A stretch of DNA of 64,000 nt. Origin: JAVVHH01 sp964613945 (GTDB lineage Bacteria > Pseudomonadota > Alphaproteobacteria > Acetobacterales > Acetobacteraceae). The notes under the pieces are model-generated. The model did no database searches and was not told where the DNA came from. It saw only the letters and a list, made by a program, of their open reading frames with translations. Each line of letters begins with the position of its first letter. Within the stretch, counting starts at the first letter, position 1. Location of the stretch: the NCBI GenBank assembly GCA_964613945.1, contig CAZTJC010000010.1:1-64000 (forward strand), in the 5' to 3' direction. This document shows positions 25,477 to 33,427 of the stretch, one piece after another. The position numbers were made by a program, and so were the translations under genes.

Positions 25477-25490
25477 TACGGGTAATTAGA

Positions 25491-25504
25491 TGACCCGTCG
25501 GTCA
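25491..25504. promoter_or_regulatory. TGACC-N4-GGTCA inverted repeat, putative TetR-type operator
   Basis: TGACC (25491-25495) and GGTCA (25500-25504) are perfect arms with a CGTC spacer, resembling TetR/AcrR-family operators. A third small palindrome TGTGACACA lies at 25514-25522. The three palindromes within 65 bp suggest tight control of the efflux operon. Confidence 0.45.
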
Positions 25505-25622
25505 CATCAGTGTTGTGACACATCACGGGTGAAAAATCCACTCCTTCGGTCGGTTGACACGAAAGCGTGTGCCAAGGCGGATTCCGGCAACCGGTGGATA
25601 CGTGAGCTTTCCCGCTGGCTGG

Positions 25623-26861
25623 TCAGGCCACCGCGCCGTTGGCGCGCAGTTGGGCGATGTCGTCCTCTGCGTAGCCGGCCGCGGCCAGCAGCGCATCGGT
25701 ATGCTGGCCCAGTGAAGGCGCTTGGTGCCGCCATACGCCGGGCGTGTCGGACAGGCGCGGCACGATGTTGTGCACGGGGATCGAGCCGAGATCGTCGTCC
25801 TCCACGTCCACCAGCACCTCGCGATCCCGGAAGTGCGGATCGGCAACCGCGTCGGCGATGTCATACACCGGCCCGGCCGTGACGCCGGCCTCCCGCATGA
25901 TCGCCAATGCCTCATCACGCGGCCGCGCCGCGAACCAGCCGCCGACGGCCACGTCGACCAGATCGCGGTTCTGCACGCGGTCGGTGTTGGTGCGGAAGCG
26001 GGGATCGTCGATCATCTCGGGCTTGCCGATGACCGCGAAGATCCGCTTGGCCATCGCCTGGATCGAGCCGGACAGCGCGACGAAGCCGCCATCGGCGCAG
26101 CGATAAATGTTGCGCGGCGCCGAGGTGTTGGAGCCGTTGCCCATGCGCTGCTTGATCTGACCGGTCTGCTGATAGATCGCTGCCTCCGGCCCCAAGGTGG
26201 AGAAGATCGGCTCCAGCAGCGACAAGTCGATCACCTGGCCGCCGCCGCCATTACCGCCCCGCTCGCGGGCTAGCAGCGCCGTGACCACCGCCATCGCACC
26301 CGACAGCCCGGCGATCATGTCGGCTAGCGCCAAGGGCGGCAGCACCGGCTCGCGGTCGGGGAACCCCGTCCGGTCGGCGAACCCGCTCATGGCTTCGACC
26401 AGGGTGCCGAAGCCGGGCTGCTTGGCATAGGGCCCGGTCTGTCCGAAGCCGGAAATGCGGACGATGACCAGCCGCGGATTGCGGGCGCGCAGCAGGTCGG
26501 GGTCCAGGCCCATCGCTTCCAGCGTTCCGGGGCGAAAATTCTCGATGAATACGTCGGCCCCGTCGACCAAGCGCAACAAGGCTTCCGTCGCCGCCGGCTG
26601 CCGCAGGTTCAGCACAATCGAAAGCTTGTTGCGGCTATACGTCTTCCAGAACAGTGGCTGTCCGCCGTCGCGCCAGGCGCGCAACGGGTCGCCGTCCGGC
26701 GGTTCGACCTTGATCACCTCGGCGCCGAAATCGGCCAACTGCAGGGACAGCATGTTGCCCGCCACCAATCGGCTGAGGTCGAGGACGCGAAAGCCAGCGA
26801 GCGGACCGGTGGCGTGGGGATCGAACCGGATCGGCGTCGGCGTCACGTTGGTTTCAGGCAC
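25623..26861 (-). CDS. CaiB/BaiF family (type III) CoA transferase
   Basis: A 412-residue family III CoA transferase that would move CoA between a donor thioester and a carboxylic acid. Family features are GPLAGFRVLDLSRLVAGNM at the N-terminus, GAEVIKVEPP, YSRNKLSIVLNL, FIENFRPGTLEAMGL, and the LADMIAGLSGA segment holding the catalytic Asp. The C-terminus has PVYDIADAVADPHF and PSLGQHTDALL. The GTG at 26861 is preferred because GAGG lies 7 bases upstream; a GTG 7 codons earlier (26882) lacks a site. It is divergent from the flavin reductase-like gene and lies at the left edge of the catabolic island. The acid substrate is unknown. Confidence 0.92.
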   Translation of the reverse strand: MPETNVTPTPIRFDPHATGPLAGFRVLDLSRLVAGNMLSLQLADFGAEVIKVEPPDGDPLRAWRDGGQPLFWKTYSRNKLSIVLNLRQPAATEALLRLVDGADVFIENFRPGTLEAMGLDPDLLRARNPRLVIVRISGFGQTGPYAKQPGFGTLVEAMSGFADRTGFPDREPVLPPLALADMIAGLSGAMAVVTALLARERGGNGGGGQVIDLSLLEPIFSTLGPEAAIYQQTGQIKQRMGNGSNTSAPRNIYRCADGGFVALSGSIQAMAKRIFAVIGKPEMIDDPRFRTNTDRVQNRDLVDVAVGGWFAARPRDEALAIMREAGVTAGPVYDIADAVADPHFRDREVLVDVEDDDLGSIPVHNIVPRLSDTPGVWRHQAPSLGQHTDALLAAAGYAEDDIAQLRANGAVA

Positions 26862-26948
26862 TCGGCGACCTCGATCGTTCACCAGGTCAGGCTACGCCGG
26901 CCCGTCGGATCGGGAAACTGGACGCGGTAGGGCAGGGGGCCGAGAGTG

Positions 26949-27608
26949 ATGCCGAACGGTTCGGTGTCGCCCATGCAATTCGATTTCGCGGAACTCTCCG
27001 GCAAAGATCGCTACAAGCTGATGGTCTCCACCATCGTGCCGCGCCCGATCGCCTGGGTGGTCACGCAGTCCGCCGCCGGCGTCGTCAACGCTGCGCCGTA
27101 TTCCTTCTTCAATGGCGTTGCCGGCGACCCGCCGCTGATCAGCATCAGCATCGAGGGCTTGGGTGGCGGCGGTCGCAAGGACACCGCGGTCAATATTCGC
27201 GCCTCCGGCCAATTCGTCGTCAACATGGTCAATCAGACTCTGGCCCAGGCGATGGTGGTGACCGCCATAGATTTCGGCCCGGAGGCCAGCGAAGTGACGG
27301 AAGCCGGGCTGGTCACCGCGCCCTCCGTCAAGATCGCGACGCCTCGCCTCGCCGAAAGCCCGGTCGGCTTCGAGTGCGAAGTCTACAAGATCGTCGAACT
27401 GCCGCAGGACCGCGACCTGGTGATCGGCCGCATCCTTTACATGCACCTCGCCGACGCGGCGGTGCTGGACGAGGCCAAGCGCTACGTCGACACACCGGCG
27501 CTCGACCTGATCGGCCGCATGCACGGTGGCGGCGGCTATTGCCGTACCGGCGACCAGTTCGAACTGCCGCGCATCCCGCTCAGCGAGTGGAAGCGCCCGC
27601 CGCAGTAG
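26949..27608 (+). CDS. flavin reductase-like (DIM6/NTAB) FMN-binding protein
   Basis: A protein of about 219 residues with the FMN-binding split-barrel of the flavin reductase-like family. Typical segments are STIVPRPIAWVVTQSAAG, VNAAPYSFFNGVAGDPPL, KDTAVNIRASGQFVVNMV and the C-terminal GRMHGGGGYCRTGDQFELPR. Members reduce flavins for two-component monooxygenases or act as flavoprotein reductases. Possible starts are the ATG at 26949 (with AGGGGG about 10 bases upstream) or the ATG at 26973, which begins MQFDFAELSGKDRYKLM and matches the common family start. Its 3' end overlaps the convergent amidase gene by 29 bases. Confidence 0.88.
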   Translation: MPNGSVSPMQFDFAELSGKDRYKLMVSTIVPRPIAWVVTQSAAGVVNAAPYSFFNGVAGDPPLISISIEGLGGGGRKDTAVNIRASGQFVVNMVNQTLAQAMVVTAIDFGPEASEVTEAGLVTAPSVKIATPRLAESPVGFECEVYKIVELPQDRDLVIGRILYMHLADAAVLDEAKRYVDTPALDLIGRMHGGGGYCRTGDQFELPRIPLSEWKRPPQ

Positions 27609-28560
27609 GCGTCCAAACCGGCGGCTCGACCGCGCCGACCTGCTCGAGGATGCGGCCATAGGCTTCCGGGCGGCGATGCCGGTCGAAGGCGAAGATTGTG
27701 GTGCGTCCCAGCGTGCAGCGGTCGAGGTCGCAATCGGCGGTGATCAACTCGTCGCTCCAGCTCGTCGCCTCCGCCATGATCTCGCCCTGCGGGTTGACGA
27801 TAATCGAGTTGCCGAACAGCTCGCAGCCATCCTCCGTGCCGGCCTTCGCGGTCGCAACGGCGAAGGTCGAGTTCTGGTAGGCGCCGGCCTGGATGCTGAG
27901 ATGGCTGTGCGCCACCCGCAGATGGTGCGCCTCGAAGCCGGCAGCGTCCTGGTTGGTGCTGGGGGTGTTGTAGCCCAACATGACCAGTTCGACCGATTGC
28001 AGCCCCATGACGCGCCAGGCTTCCGGCCAACGCCGGTCGTTGCAGATCATCAGCCCGGCATTGACCTGCTGCCCGCCGAGCGGCGCGCGGATGACGGGAA
28101 AACCGAGGTTGCCCACTTCGAAGTACCGCTTCTCCAGATGCTGCACCTTGCGATGCGGCAGGTAGTCGGCGTGACCCGGCAGATGCACCTTGCGGTATTT
28201 CAGCATGATCTCGCCGCCGGGGCCGACCAGCACGGCGGTGTTGTAATGATGCCCGTCCGGCGTCTTCTCGGCATAGCCGAGATGGAACGAGATGCCGTAC
28301 CGCCGGGCTGCCTCGAACAGCGGCGCCGTCTCGTTGGAGGGTAGGGAGGTTTCGAACCAGCGATCCGCCTCAGCGCGATCCTCCAGATAATGGCGCGGGA
28401 AGAACGTCGTTAGTGCCAGTTCGGGGAATACGACGAGTTCGACACCGCGCCGATGCGCGTGCTCCATCAGCCGCACCATGCGCCCGACCGCTTCGGCGCG
28501 GGGCTCGGCAAGCTGGATCGGCCCGAGTTGGGCGGCTGCGACGGTGATGGTACGGGTCAT
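27580..28560 (-). CDS. carbon-nitrogen hydrolase, N-carbamoyl-D-amino acid hydrolase-like
   Basis: A 326-residue nitrilase-superfamily amidase. The catalytic Glu-Lys-Cys triad is E47 (FPELAL), K124 (KYRKVHLPG) and C173 (LMICNDRRWPE), almost exactly where D-carbamoylase has Glu47, Lys127 and Cys172. Length and the RYFEVGN and NQDAAGFEAHH stretches also match that enzyme. It would hydrolyse an N-carbamoyl amino acid, the product of hydantoin ring opening, to amino acid, CO2 and ammonia. It lies one base after the hydantoinase/allantoinase-like gene and ends the five-gene leftward operon. A beta-ureidopropionase-type substrate is the alternative. Confidence 0.9.
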   Translation of the reverse strand: MTRTITVAAAQLGPIQLAEPRAEAVGRMVRLMEHAHRRGVELVVFPELALTTFFPRHYLEDRAEADRWFETSLPSNETAPLFEAARRYGISFHLGYAEKTPDGHHYNTAVLVGPGGEIMLKYRKVHLPGHADYLPHRKVQHLEKRYFEVGNLGFPVIRAPLGGQQVNAGLMICNDRRWPEAWRVMGLQSVELVMLGYNTPSTNQDAAGFEAHHLRVAHSHLSIQAGAYQNSTFAVATAKAGTEDGCELFGNSIIVNPQGEIMAEATSWSDELITADCDLDRCTLGRTTIFAFDRHRRPEAYGRILEQVGAVEPPVWTPTAAGASTR

Positions 28561-28561
28561 G

Positions 28562-29914
28562 TCAGTGTGCCTCTCGCCGGATGAATTGGCCCTGGCCCGG
28601 CTGCGCGAGAACGGCCTGTCCGTCCCAGATCACCGCCCCGCGCAGCAGTGTCGCCGCCACGCGGGCGCGCAACGGCCGGCCTTGGTATGGCGACCAGCGC
28701 ATCGCCGGCACGTCCTGGATCGTCGTCTCGTCGAACGCGAACTCGCCGCGTTCCAGCACCACCAGATCGGCGTCCGACCCGGCCGCGATCTCGCCCTTGC
28801 GCGGCCAGATTCCGTGCAGTTTGGCGCTGCGCTGGGCGCAATACGTCGCCAGCAGCGTCGGCGACAGGCCGCGCTCGTCGAGCAGCGTGAACATCAGCGG
28901 CGCGAAACTCTGCAACCCGGTCAGCCCCGCCCCGCAGGCGAAGATGTCCGCCGACGCCTTGCGGTCCGCCGGCCAGGGCGCGTGATCGGTCGAGACGTAC
29001 TGGATCTTGCCGGCCACGAAGGCTTCCCACATCCGCTCCACCTCGTCGGCGGTGCGGAAAGGCGGGTTGCACTTGCCGCGCCCGCCGAGCCGGACCAGGT
29101 CGTCCTCGGTCATGCACATATACTGGATGCAGGCCTCGCCAGTCGCCTGCCCGCCCATGCCGCGGAAGGCTTCCGCGATGGCGAAGCCGCGGGCGACGGA
29201 GGAGTGCGCGATGTGGACATGGGCGCCGGTTTCGAGGCCGATCTCGAAGATTTCCAGGTCGGCCATCGTCTCGGCCAGCGGCGGACGGGTGCGGGCGTGC
29301 ATGATCGCGTCCGTCTGCCCGGCGGCGCGGGCCGCCGCGGTCAGGCGCTCGACCAACTCCTGATCTTCGTTGTGCACCGCCACCGGCAGCCCGGTGCGCG
29401 CGATGGCGGCAAACGCCTCGCGCATGGTCGGATGGTCGATGCGCGGAAAGCGCACCGCGTCGTACTCATAAGTGGAGAGCTTGAACGCCGAGATGCCCGC
29501 CGCCGCCAGCCCGGCAATGGCCTCCACCCCGTCATGCTTCTTGATGGTGCCGTAGAGCGCCATGTCGACATGGGCGAGTCGCTCGACCCAGCCAATTTTC
29601 TCGGCCAGTACGCCGGCATCCGTCACCGCCTGCGGCACGTCGTAGGGCATGTCGACGCAGGTGGTTACGCCACCGGCCGCCGCCGAGCGGGTGGATCCCT
29701 CGATCCCGGCCCAGCCGACCGCCGAACTGGTATGCATATGCCCATCGACGAGGCCGGGGAGCACCAGCTTGTCGCCGTAATCCAGCACGGTAGCGGCTGG
29801 CGGTGCGTCGCCTTGCCCCACCGCTTCGATCCGCTCGCCGGTGACGGCGATCCAGCCATTCTTCATCACTGCCTGCGACGTGACGACGGTGCCGCGGATC
29901 AGGGTGTCGGTCAT
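28562..29914 (-). CDS. allantoinase/hydantoinase family cyclic amidohydrolase
   Basis: A 450-residue dinuclear-metal amidohydrolase. Metal ligands are H59 and H61 (DGHMHTS), the carbamylated lysine K145 (ISAFKLSTYE), H181 (VHNED), H237 (HIAHSS) and D309 (STDHAPW). The spacing is very close to bacterial allantoinase (His59, His61, Lys146) and also fits D-hydantoinases. It opens a five-membered cyclic ureide or hydantoin ring; the neighbouring carbamoyl amidase would take the product. The start ATG at 29914 overlaps the racemase-like gene stop by 4 bases. Whether the substrate is allantoin, hydantoin or a cyclic imide cannot be decided from sequence. Confidence 0.9.
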   Translation of the reverse strand: MTDTLIRGTVVTSQAVMKNGWIAVTGERIEAVGQGDAPPAATVLDYGDKLVLPGLVDGHMHTSSAVGWAGIEGSTRSAAAGGVTTCVDMPYDVPQAVTDAGVLAEKIGWVERLAHVDMALYGTIKKHDGVEAIAGLAAAGISAFKLSTYEYDAVRFPRIDHPTMREAFAAIARTGLPVAVHNEDQELVERLTAAARAAGQTDAIMHARTRPPLAETMADLEIFEIGLETGAHVHIAHSSVARGFAIAEAFRGMGGQATGEACIQYMCMTEDDLVRLGGRGKCNPPFRTADEVERMWEAFVAGKIQYVSTDHAPWPADRKASADIFACGAGLTGLQSFAPLMFTLLDERGLSPTLLATYCAQRSAKLHGIWPRKGEIAAGSDADLVVLERGEFAFDETTIQDVPAMRWSPYQGRPLRARVAATLLRGAVIWDGQAVLAQPGQGQFIRREAH

Positions 29915-30585
29915 CGAATATCCTTTTTGACGGGTCGTGCGAGCATGGTGCGCATGGCGGTGGGAATGGGTTCGATCAGCTCGGCGTCCACCCGGCCTCG
30001 CAAATCGCGTGCCGCCGCCGCCAGCGGACCACCGCCGATGATGATGGCGCCGACGCCGTCCTTGCGCACCGACAGGGTGCAGGCCTCGAACAACTCGTCA
30101 CGCAGCCGCTCCGCATCGGCCATGCCCTCCGGCCCCGACCGCGTGTAACGCAGCCCGGCGAAGCTGGCCTTGGCGCCATAGTCCTTCACCCGCCGGCGCA
30201 GCGCCCCATCCAGCGCCGGCGTAGTCGTCACGATGGAGAAGCGTCGCCCGCCCGCCGCTGCCGCGCCGATCGCTGCCTCGGCCAGCCCAGTGGCGTAAGT
30301 TCCGCACGTGCGTGCCGCGTCCAGTCCGGGATCGCCGAAAGCGGCGATCAGCACGTCGTCGAACGCGTTCTGGGCTAGCAGGCCCACCATTCGCGCAACT
30401 TCCGCCGCCGCCGCCGCAAGTGTGGGTTCATCTGTAATCACCGGCACGCCGCGCGGTGCCGTCACGCCCTGGATCGTCGCCTGGTCGCCCACCGTCTCGC
30501 GCGCGATGTCGAGCATCATGGCCGTGGTGATGGTGTTGGTGTTCGGGTTGAGCAGCAGGAACCGCTTCACACCCGGGAGAGCCAT
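29911..30585 (-). CDS. Asp/Glu/hydantoin racemase superfamily protein lacking both catalytic cysteines
   Basis: A 224-residue protein of the Asp/Glu racemase superfamily, hydantoin/allantoin racemase branch. It opens with FLLLNPNTNTITTAMM and has the FGDPGLDAAR and RRFSIVTTTPAL segments typical of hydantoin racemases. Position and operon partners suggest a racemase for the hydantoinase product or substrate. However, the first catalytic Cys (normally IACFGDPG) is Ala here (IAAFGDPG), and the second (normally LGCAGM) is replaced by IGGGPLA. It may therefore be a binding or regulatory protein, or use other chemistry. Start taken as the ATG at 30585; a GTG two codons earlier is possible. It overlaps the leuD-like gene by 19 bases. 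Confidence 0.82.
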   Translation of the reverse strand: MALPGVKRFLLLNPNTNTITTAMMLDIARETVGDQATIQGVTAPRGVPVITDEPTLAAAAAEVARMVGLLAQNAFDDVLIAAFGDPGLDAARTCGTYATGLAEAAIGAAAAGGRRFSIVTTTPALDGALRRRVKDYGAKASFAGLRYTRSGPEGMADAERLRDELFEACTLSVRKDGVGAIIIGGGPLAAAARDLRGRVDAELIEPIPTAMRTMLARPVKKDIR

Positions 30586-31169
30586 ACCCACGGGCGCTCG
30601 GCCCGGTCCGCCGCCTGGTAGCTCGCGATCGCCGCCGCGTGCTGCAGCGTCAGCCCGATCTCGTCTAACCCTTCCAGCAAGGCGGTTCGCCGCATCGGCT
30701 CGATCTCGAAGGGGACGCGGTCGTTGCCCGCGACCACGACCTGCGCGGCCAAATCAACCGTGACCGGGCCCGGGGTCGCCGCGAGCCGGGCGATGACGGC
30801 CGGGTCGAGCCGGATCGGCAGCATCCCGTTCTGGAAGCAGTTGTTGAAGAAGATGTCGCCGAAGCTCTCGGCGACGACGCAGCGCAGCCCCATGCCCATC
30901 ATCGCCCACACCGCCCCTTCGCGTGACGAGCCGCAACCGAAATTGGACCCGGTCAGCAGGATCGGCGCGCCGCGGAAGCGCGGCTGGTTCAACACGAAGT
31001 CAGGGTTCTCGCTGCCGTCCGGCAGGAAGCGCCAGGTCTCGAATGCCACTGCGCCCATGCTCTCGCGGCTGGTGCCGGCCAGGCGCTCGACTCGGATGAT
31101 GATGTCGGTGTCGATGTTGTCGCGCAGCAGCGGCGCGGCTGGGCCGGTCAGCGTGGTGAACGGCTGCAT
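30567..31169 (-). CDS. leuD: LeuD-type small subunit of a (iso)propylmalate/maleate-class hydro-lyase
   Basis: A 200-residue swivel-domain subunit of the aconitase superfamily. LLRDNIDTDIIIRVERL and the central LTGSNFGCGSSREGAVWAMMGMG are LeuD hallmarks, followed by FGDIFFNNCFQNGMLPI. It completes the active site with the LeuC-type subunit encoded just upstream; the start overlaps its stop by one base (TGATG). No leuB or leuA is present and the neighbours are catabolic, so the substrate may be maleate, dimethylmaleate or a similar dicarboxylate. The LeuD name gives the family, not a proven role. Confidence 0.9.
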   Translation of the reverse strand: MQPFTTLTGPAAPLLRDNIDTDIIIRVERLAGTSRESMGAVAFETWRFLPDGSENPDFVLNQPRFRGAPILLTGSNFGCGSSREGAVWAMMGMGLRCVVAESFGDIFFNNCFQNGMLPIRLDPAVIARLAATPGPVTVDLAAQVVVAGNDRVPFEIEPMRRTALLEGLDEIGLTLQHAAAIASYQAADRAERPWVWLSRV

Positions 31170-32554
31170 CACAGGCGCCGCACGTCGGTCAGGGCGCCAG
31201 TGACGGCGGCGGCGGCGGCCATGGCCGGGCTGGCGAGATGGGTGCGGGCGCCGGGTCCCTGGCGGCCGACGAAGTTGCGGTTGGAGGTCGACACCGCGCG
31301 TTGACCCGGCGGCACCGTCTCGCCGTTGGCGGCGACGCACATGCTGCAGCCGGGCTCCCGCCAGGCGAAGCCGGCCTCGTGAAACACGCGGTCCAGCCCT
31401 TCCGCCTCGGCCTCGCGCTTGACGCGTTCCGAGCCCGGCACCACCCAGGCCGTCACGCCCGCAGCGACGTGCCGCCCGCGCACGATGGCGGCGGCTTCCC
31501 GCAAGTCGGACAACCGGCTGTTGGAGCAGGAGCCGATGAACACCCAGTCGACCGGCGTTCCTGCCAACTGGCGGCCGGGCTCGAGGCCCATATAGTCGAA
31601 CGCGGCACGCCAGGCTTTGTCCTGCGCGGCGGTCGGCGTCGGGATCGTTCCGTCGATCGCCATCGCATGCTCCGGGCTGGTGCCCCAGGTGACCACCGGC
31701 GCGACCGCGGCGGCGTCGATCACCTCCTCGCGGTCGAATGTGGCGCCGGCATCGGTCGGCAGCGTGCGCCAATAGGCGACGGCGCGGTCGAACATGGCAC
31801 CTGCCGGAGCGTAGCGGCGGCCGGCAACGAACTCGAAGGTGGCATCGTCGGGAGCCACCATGCCGATCTTTGCGCCCATCTCGATCGACAGGTTGCAGAG
31901 CGTCATCCGTCCTTCAATTCCCATCGCCTCGATTGCCGCGCCGGCATATTCGATCGCGTAGCCCGTGCCGGCCGCCGCACCGAGCTTGCCGATCATGTGC
32001 AGCGCCAGGTCCTTTGGTGCGATCCCGCGACCCGGCGTGCCCTCGAACCGCACCCGCATCCGCTTCGGCCGCCGCTGCCGCAGCGTCTGCGTCGCCAGCG
32101 CGTGGGTGAGTTCGGAGGAACCGACGCCAAACGCCAGCGCGCCTAGGCCGCCATTGGTGCAGGTATGGCTGTCGCCGCAGATCAGCGTCACGCCCGGCAA
32201 CGCGATGCCGAGTTCCGGCCCCATGACGTGCACGATGCCCTGGCCGACCTGGCCGAGGTCGAAGAACTTGATGCCGGTCGCGTCCGCCTGCTCGCGCAGG
32301 CTCGCCCGCAGCCGCTCGCCGGCGGGGAAGCCGCGCGTCGCCCGATCCGGTGCGCTGGAAACGGCATGATCCGGGGTCGCGAACGCAAGCTCCGGGTTTG
32401 GCACCGGCAGGTCACGCTTCAGCACGTCGCCCAGCGCCCGCCCGCCGGATAGGTCGTGTAGCAGATGCCGGTCGACATGCAGCAGCGACCAGCCGTCACC
32501 CAGATCCGCAATGATGTGGGAGTCCCAGACCTTGTCGAACAGCGTGCGCATCAT
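31169..32554 (-). CDS. leuC: LeuC-type large subunit of a (iso)propylmalate/maleate-class hydro-lyase
   Basis: A 461-residue Fe-S hydro-lyase subunit. It starts MMRTLFDKVWDSHII like LeuC and has LICGDSHTCTNGGLGALAFG. The three 4Fe-4S ligand cysteines lie in GSCSNSR and the EPGCSMC motif (two Cys), followed by STSNRNFVGRQGPGARTHLAS. It would interconvert hydroxy-dicarboxylates by dehydration and hydration with the LeuD-type partner. GGAG 7 bases before the first ATG supports the start. It is the first gene of the leftward operon, divergent from gntR with only 60 bases between. A catabolic role such as dimethylmalate or maleate hydratase is inferred from context; leucine synthesis is the default alternative. 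Confidence 0.92.
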   Translation of the reverse strand: MMRTLFDKVWDSHIIADLGDGWSLLHVDRHLLHDLSGGRALGDVLKRDLPVPNPELAFATPDHAVSSAPDRATRGFPAGERLRASLREQADATGIKFFDLGQVGQGIVHVMGPELGIALPGVTLICGDSHTCTNGGLGALAFGVGSSELTHALATQTLRQRRPKRMRVRFEGTPGRGIAPKDLALHMIGKLGAAAGTGYAIEYAGAAIEAMGIEGRMTLCNLSIEMGAKIGMVAPDDATFEFVAGRRYAPAGAMFDRAVAYWRTLPTDAGATFDREEVIDAAAVAPVVTWGTSPEHAMAIDGTIPTPTAAQDKAWRAAFDYMGLEPGRQLAGTPVDWVFIGSCSNSRLSDLREAAAIVRGRHVAAGVTAWVVPGSERVKREAEAEGLDRVFHEAGFAWREPGCSMCVAANGETVPPGQRAVSTSNRNFVGRQGPGARTHLASPAMAAAAAVTGALTDVRRL

Positions 32555-32580
32555 GGGCTAACTCCACAGCAGATTTCACG

Positions 32581-32608
32581 TTGACGCAAGCGTGTTGTCC
32601 CATAGAGT
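32581..32608 (+). promoter_or_regulatory. gntR promoter, probably giving a leaderless transcript
   Basis: TTGACG (32581-32586), a 16-base spacer and TAGAGT (32603-32608) make a plausible sigma-70 promoter. Transcription would start near 32615, the A of the gntR ATG, and no ribosome site precedes that ATG. Confidence 0.5.
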
Positions 32609-32614
32609 AGACAA
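32595..32614. promoter_or_regulatory. TTGTC-N10-GACAA inverted repeat, putative GntR operator
   Basis: TTGTC (32595-32599) and GACAA (32610-32614) are perfect arms covering the -10 of the gntR promoter and sitting in the 60-bp divergent region shared with the leuC operon. This suits autoregulation and joint control of both operons by the adjacent GntR/HutC protein. Inferred from position and symmetry. Confidence 0.5.
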
Positions 32615-33427
32615 ATGCCGGGTCTACCCAAAGACAATCGGGCCATCGATGCCACGCAGTCGGTCAAAGCGCGCCGCATCTATCTGATGTTGCGCGAGCG
32701 TATTGCATCGGGCGACCTGCCCGCCGGCCAGCGCCTGCCGAGCGAACCGGCGCTGGCGGCCGAGCAGGGCGTCTCGCGCGTCACGCTGCGGCGGGCGCTC
32801 GATCGGCTGGAGGAAGAAGGGCTGGTGTCGCGCCGGGTCGGGGCCGGAACGTTCATCACCGACGGCATGCTGAGCCCGGTCGTGGCCGCCGATCTGGCCG
32901 ACGTGTTCGCGCATCTGAAGACGATGGGGCAGACCACCGGCCTGCGCTTGCTCGCCTTCGCCTACGGCCTGCCGCCGGAGAGCGTGGCCCACGCGCTCGG
33001 CCTGCGCGATGGCGAGCGGACGCAGCGTTCGGTTCGCGTCCGGCTGATCGACGGCGAGCCGTTCTCCTATCTGACCACCCATGTGCCGGAACGCATCGGC
33101 ATGACGTATGCCGAGGCCGACCTTTCCCGCACGCCGCTGCTCGAGCTGCTGGAACGGTCCGGCACGGTGGTCGACCGCGCCAGTCAGGCGCTTTCCGCCA
33201 CGCTCGCCGGACCCGACGCCGCCGACGCCCTGAATCTCGAGGTCGGCGCGCCGCTGCTCTCGCTCACCCGCGTGGTGCACGACCAGTCCGGGGCCGGGGT
33301 GGAGCACCTGCACGCGCTCTACCGCCCCGATCGCTTCGCGTTCCATCTCGACCTGACCCGCAGCGGCGATCGGCGCCGGTGGGACTTGCACACCCGACCC
33401 AACCTTCAACGGAGACCAGCCCCATGA
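32615..33427 (+). CDS. GntR/HutC family transcriptional regulator
   Basis: A 270-residue regulator with an N-terminal winged helix-turn-helix and a C-terminal UTRA ligand domain. The DNA-binding part is YLMLRERIASGDLPAGQRLP, then SEPALAAEQGVSRVTLRRAL and RLEEEGLVSRRVGAGTFI. The UTRA domain spans about residues 95-250 (for example RLIDGEPFSYLTTHVPERIG). It is the first gene of the rightward operon and overlaps the binding-protein gene by 4 bases, so it is co-transcribed with its likely targets. The ligand is probably the transported compound or an intermediate. The start ATG at 32615 seems leaderless. Confidence 0.92.
   Translation: MPGLPKDNRAIDATQSVKARRIYLMLRERIASGDLPAGQRLPSEPALAAEQGVSRVTLRRALDRLEEEGLVSRRVGAGTFITDGMLSPVVAADLADVFAHLKTMGQTTGLRLLAFAYGLPPESVAHALGLRDGERTQRSVRVRLIDGEPFSYLTTHVPERIGMTYAEADLSRTPLLELLERSGTVVDRASQALSATLAGPDAADALNLEVGAPLLSLTRVVHDQSGAGVEHLHALYRPDRFAFHLDLTRSGDRRRWDLHTRPNLQRRPAP

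Noticed and set aside
28478..30148. 556-codon plus-strand open frame opposite the allantoinase-like gene
   Set aside because: Antisense shadow; the minus-strand proteins have all catalytic residues.
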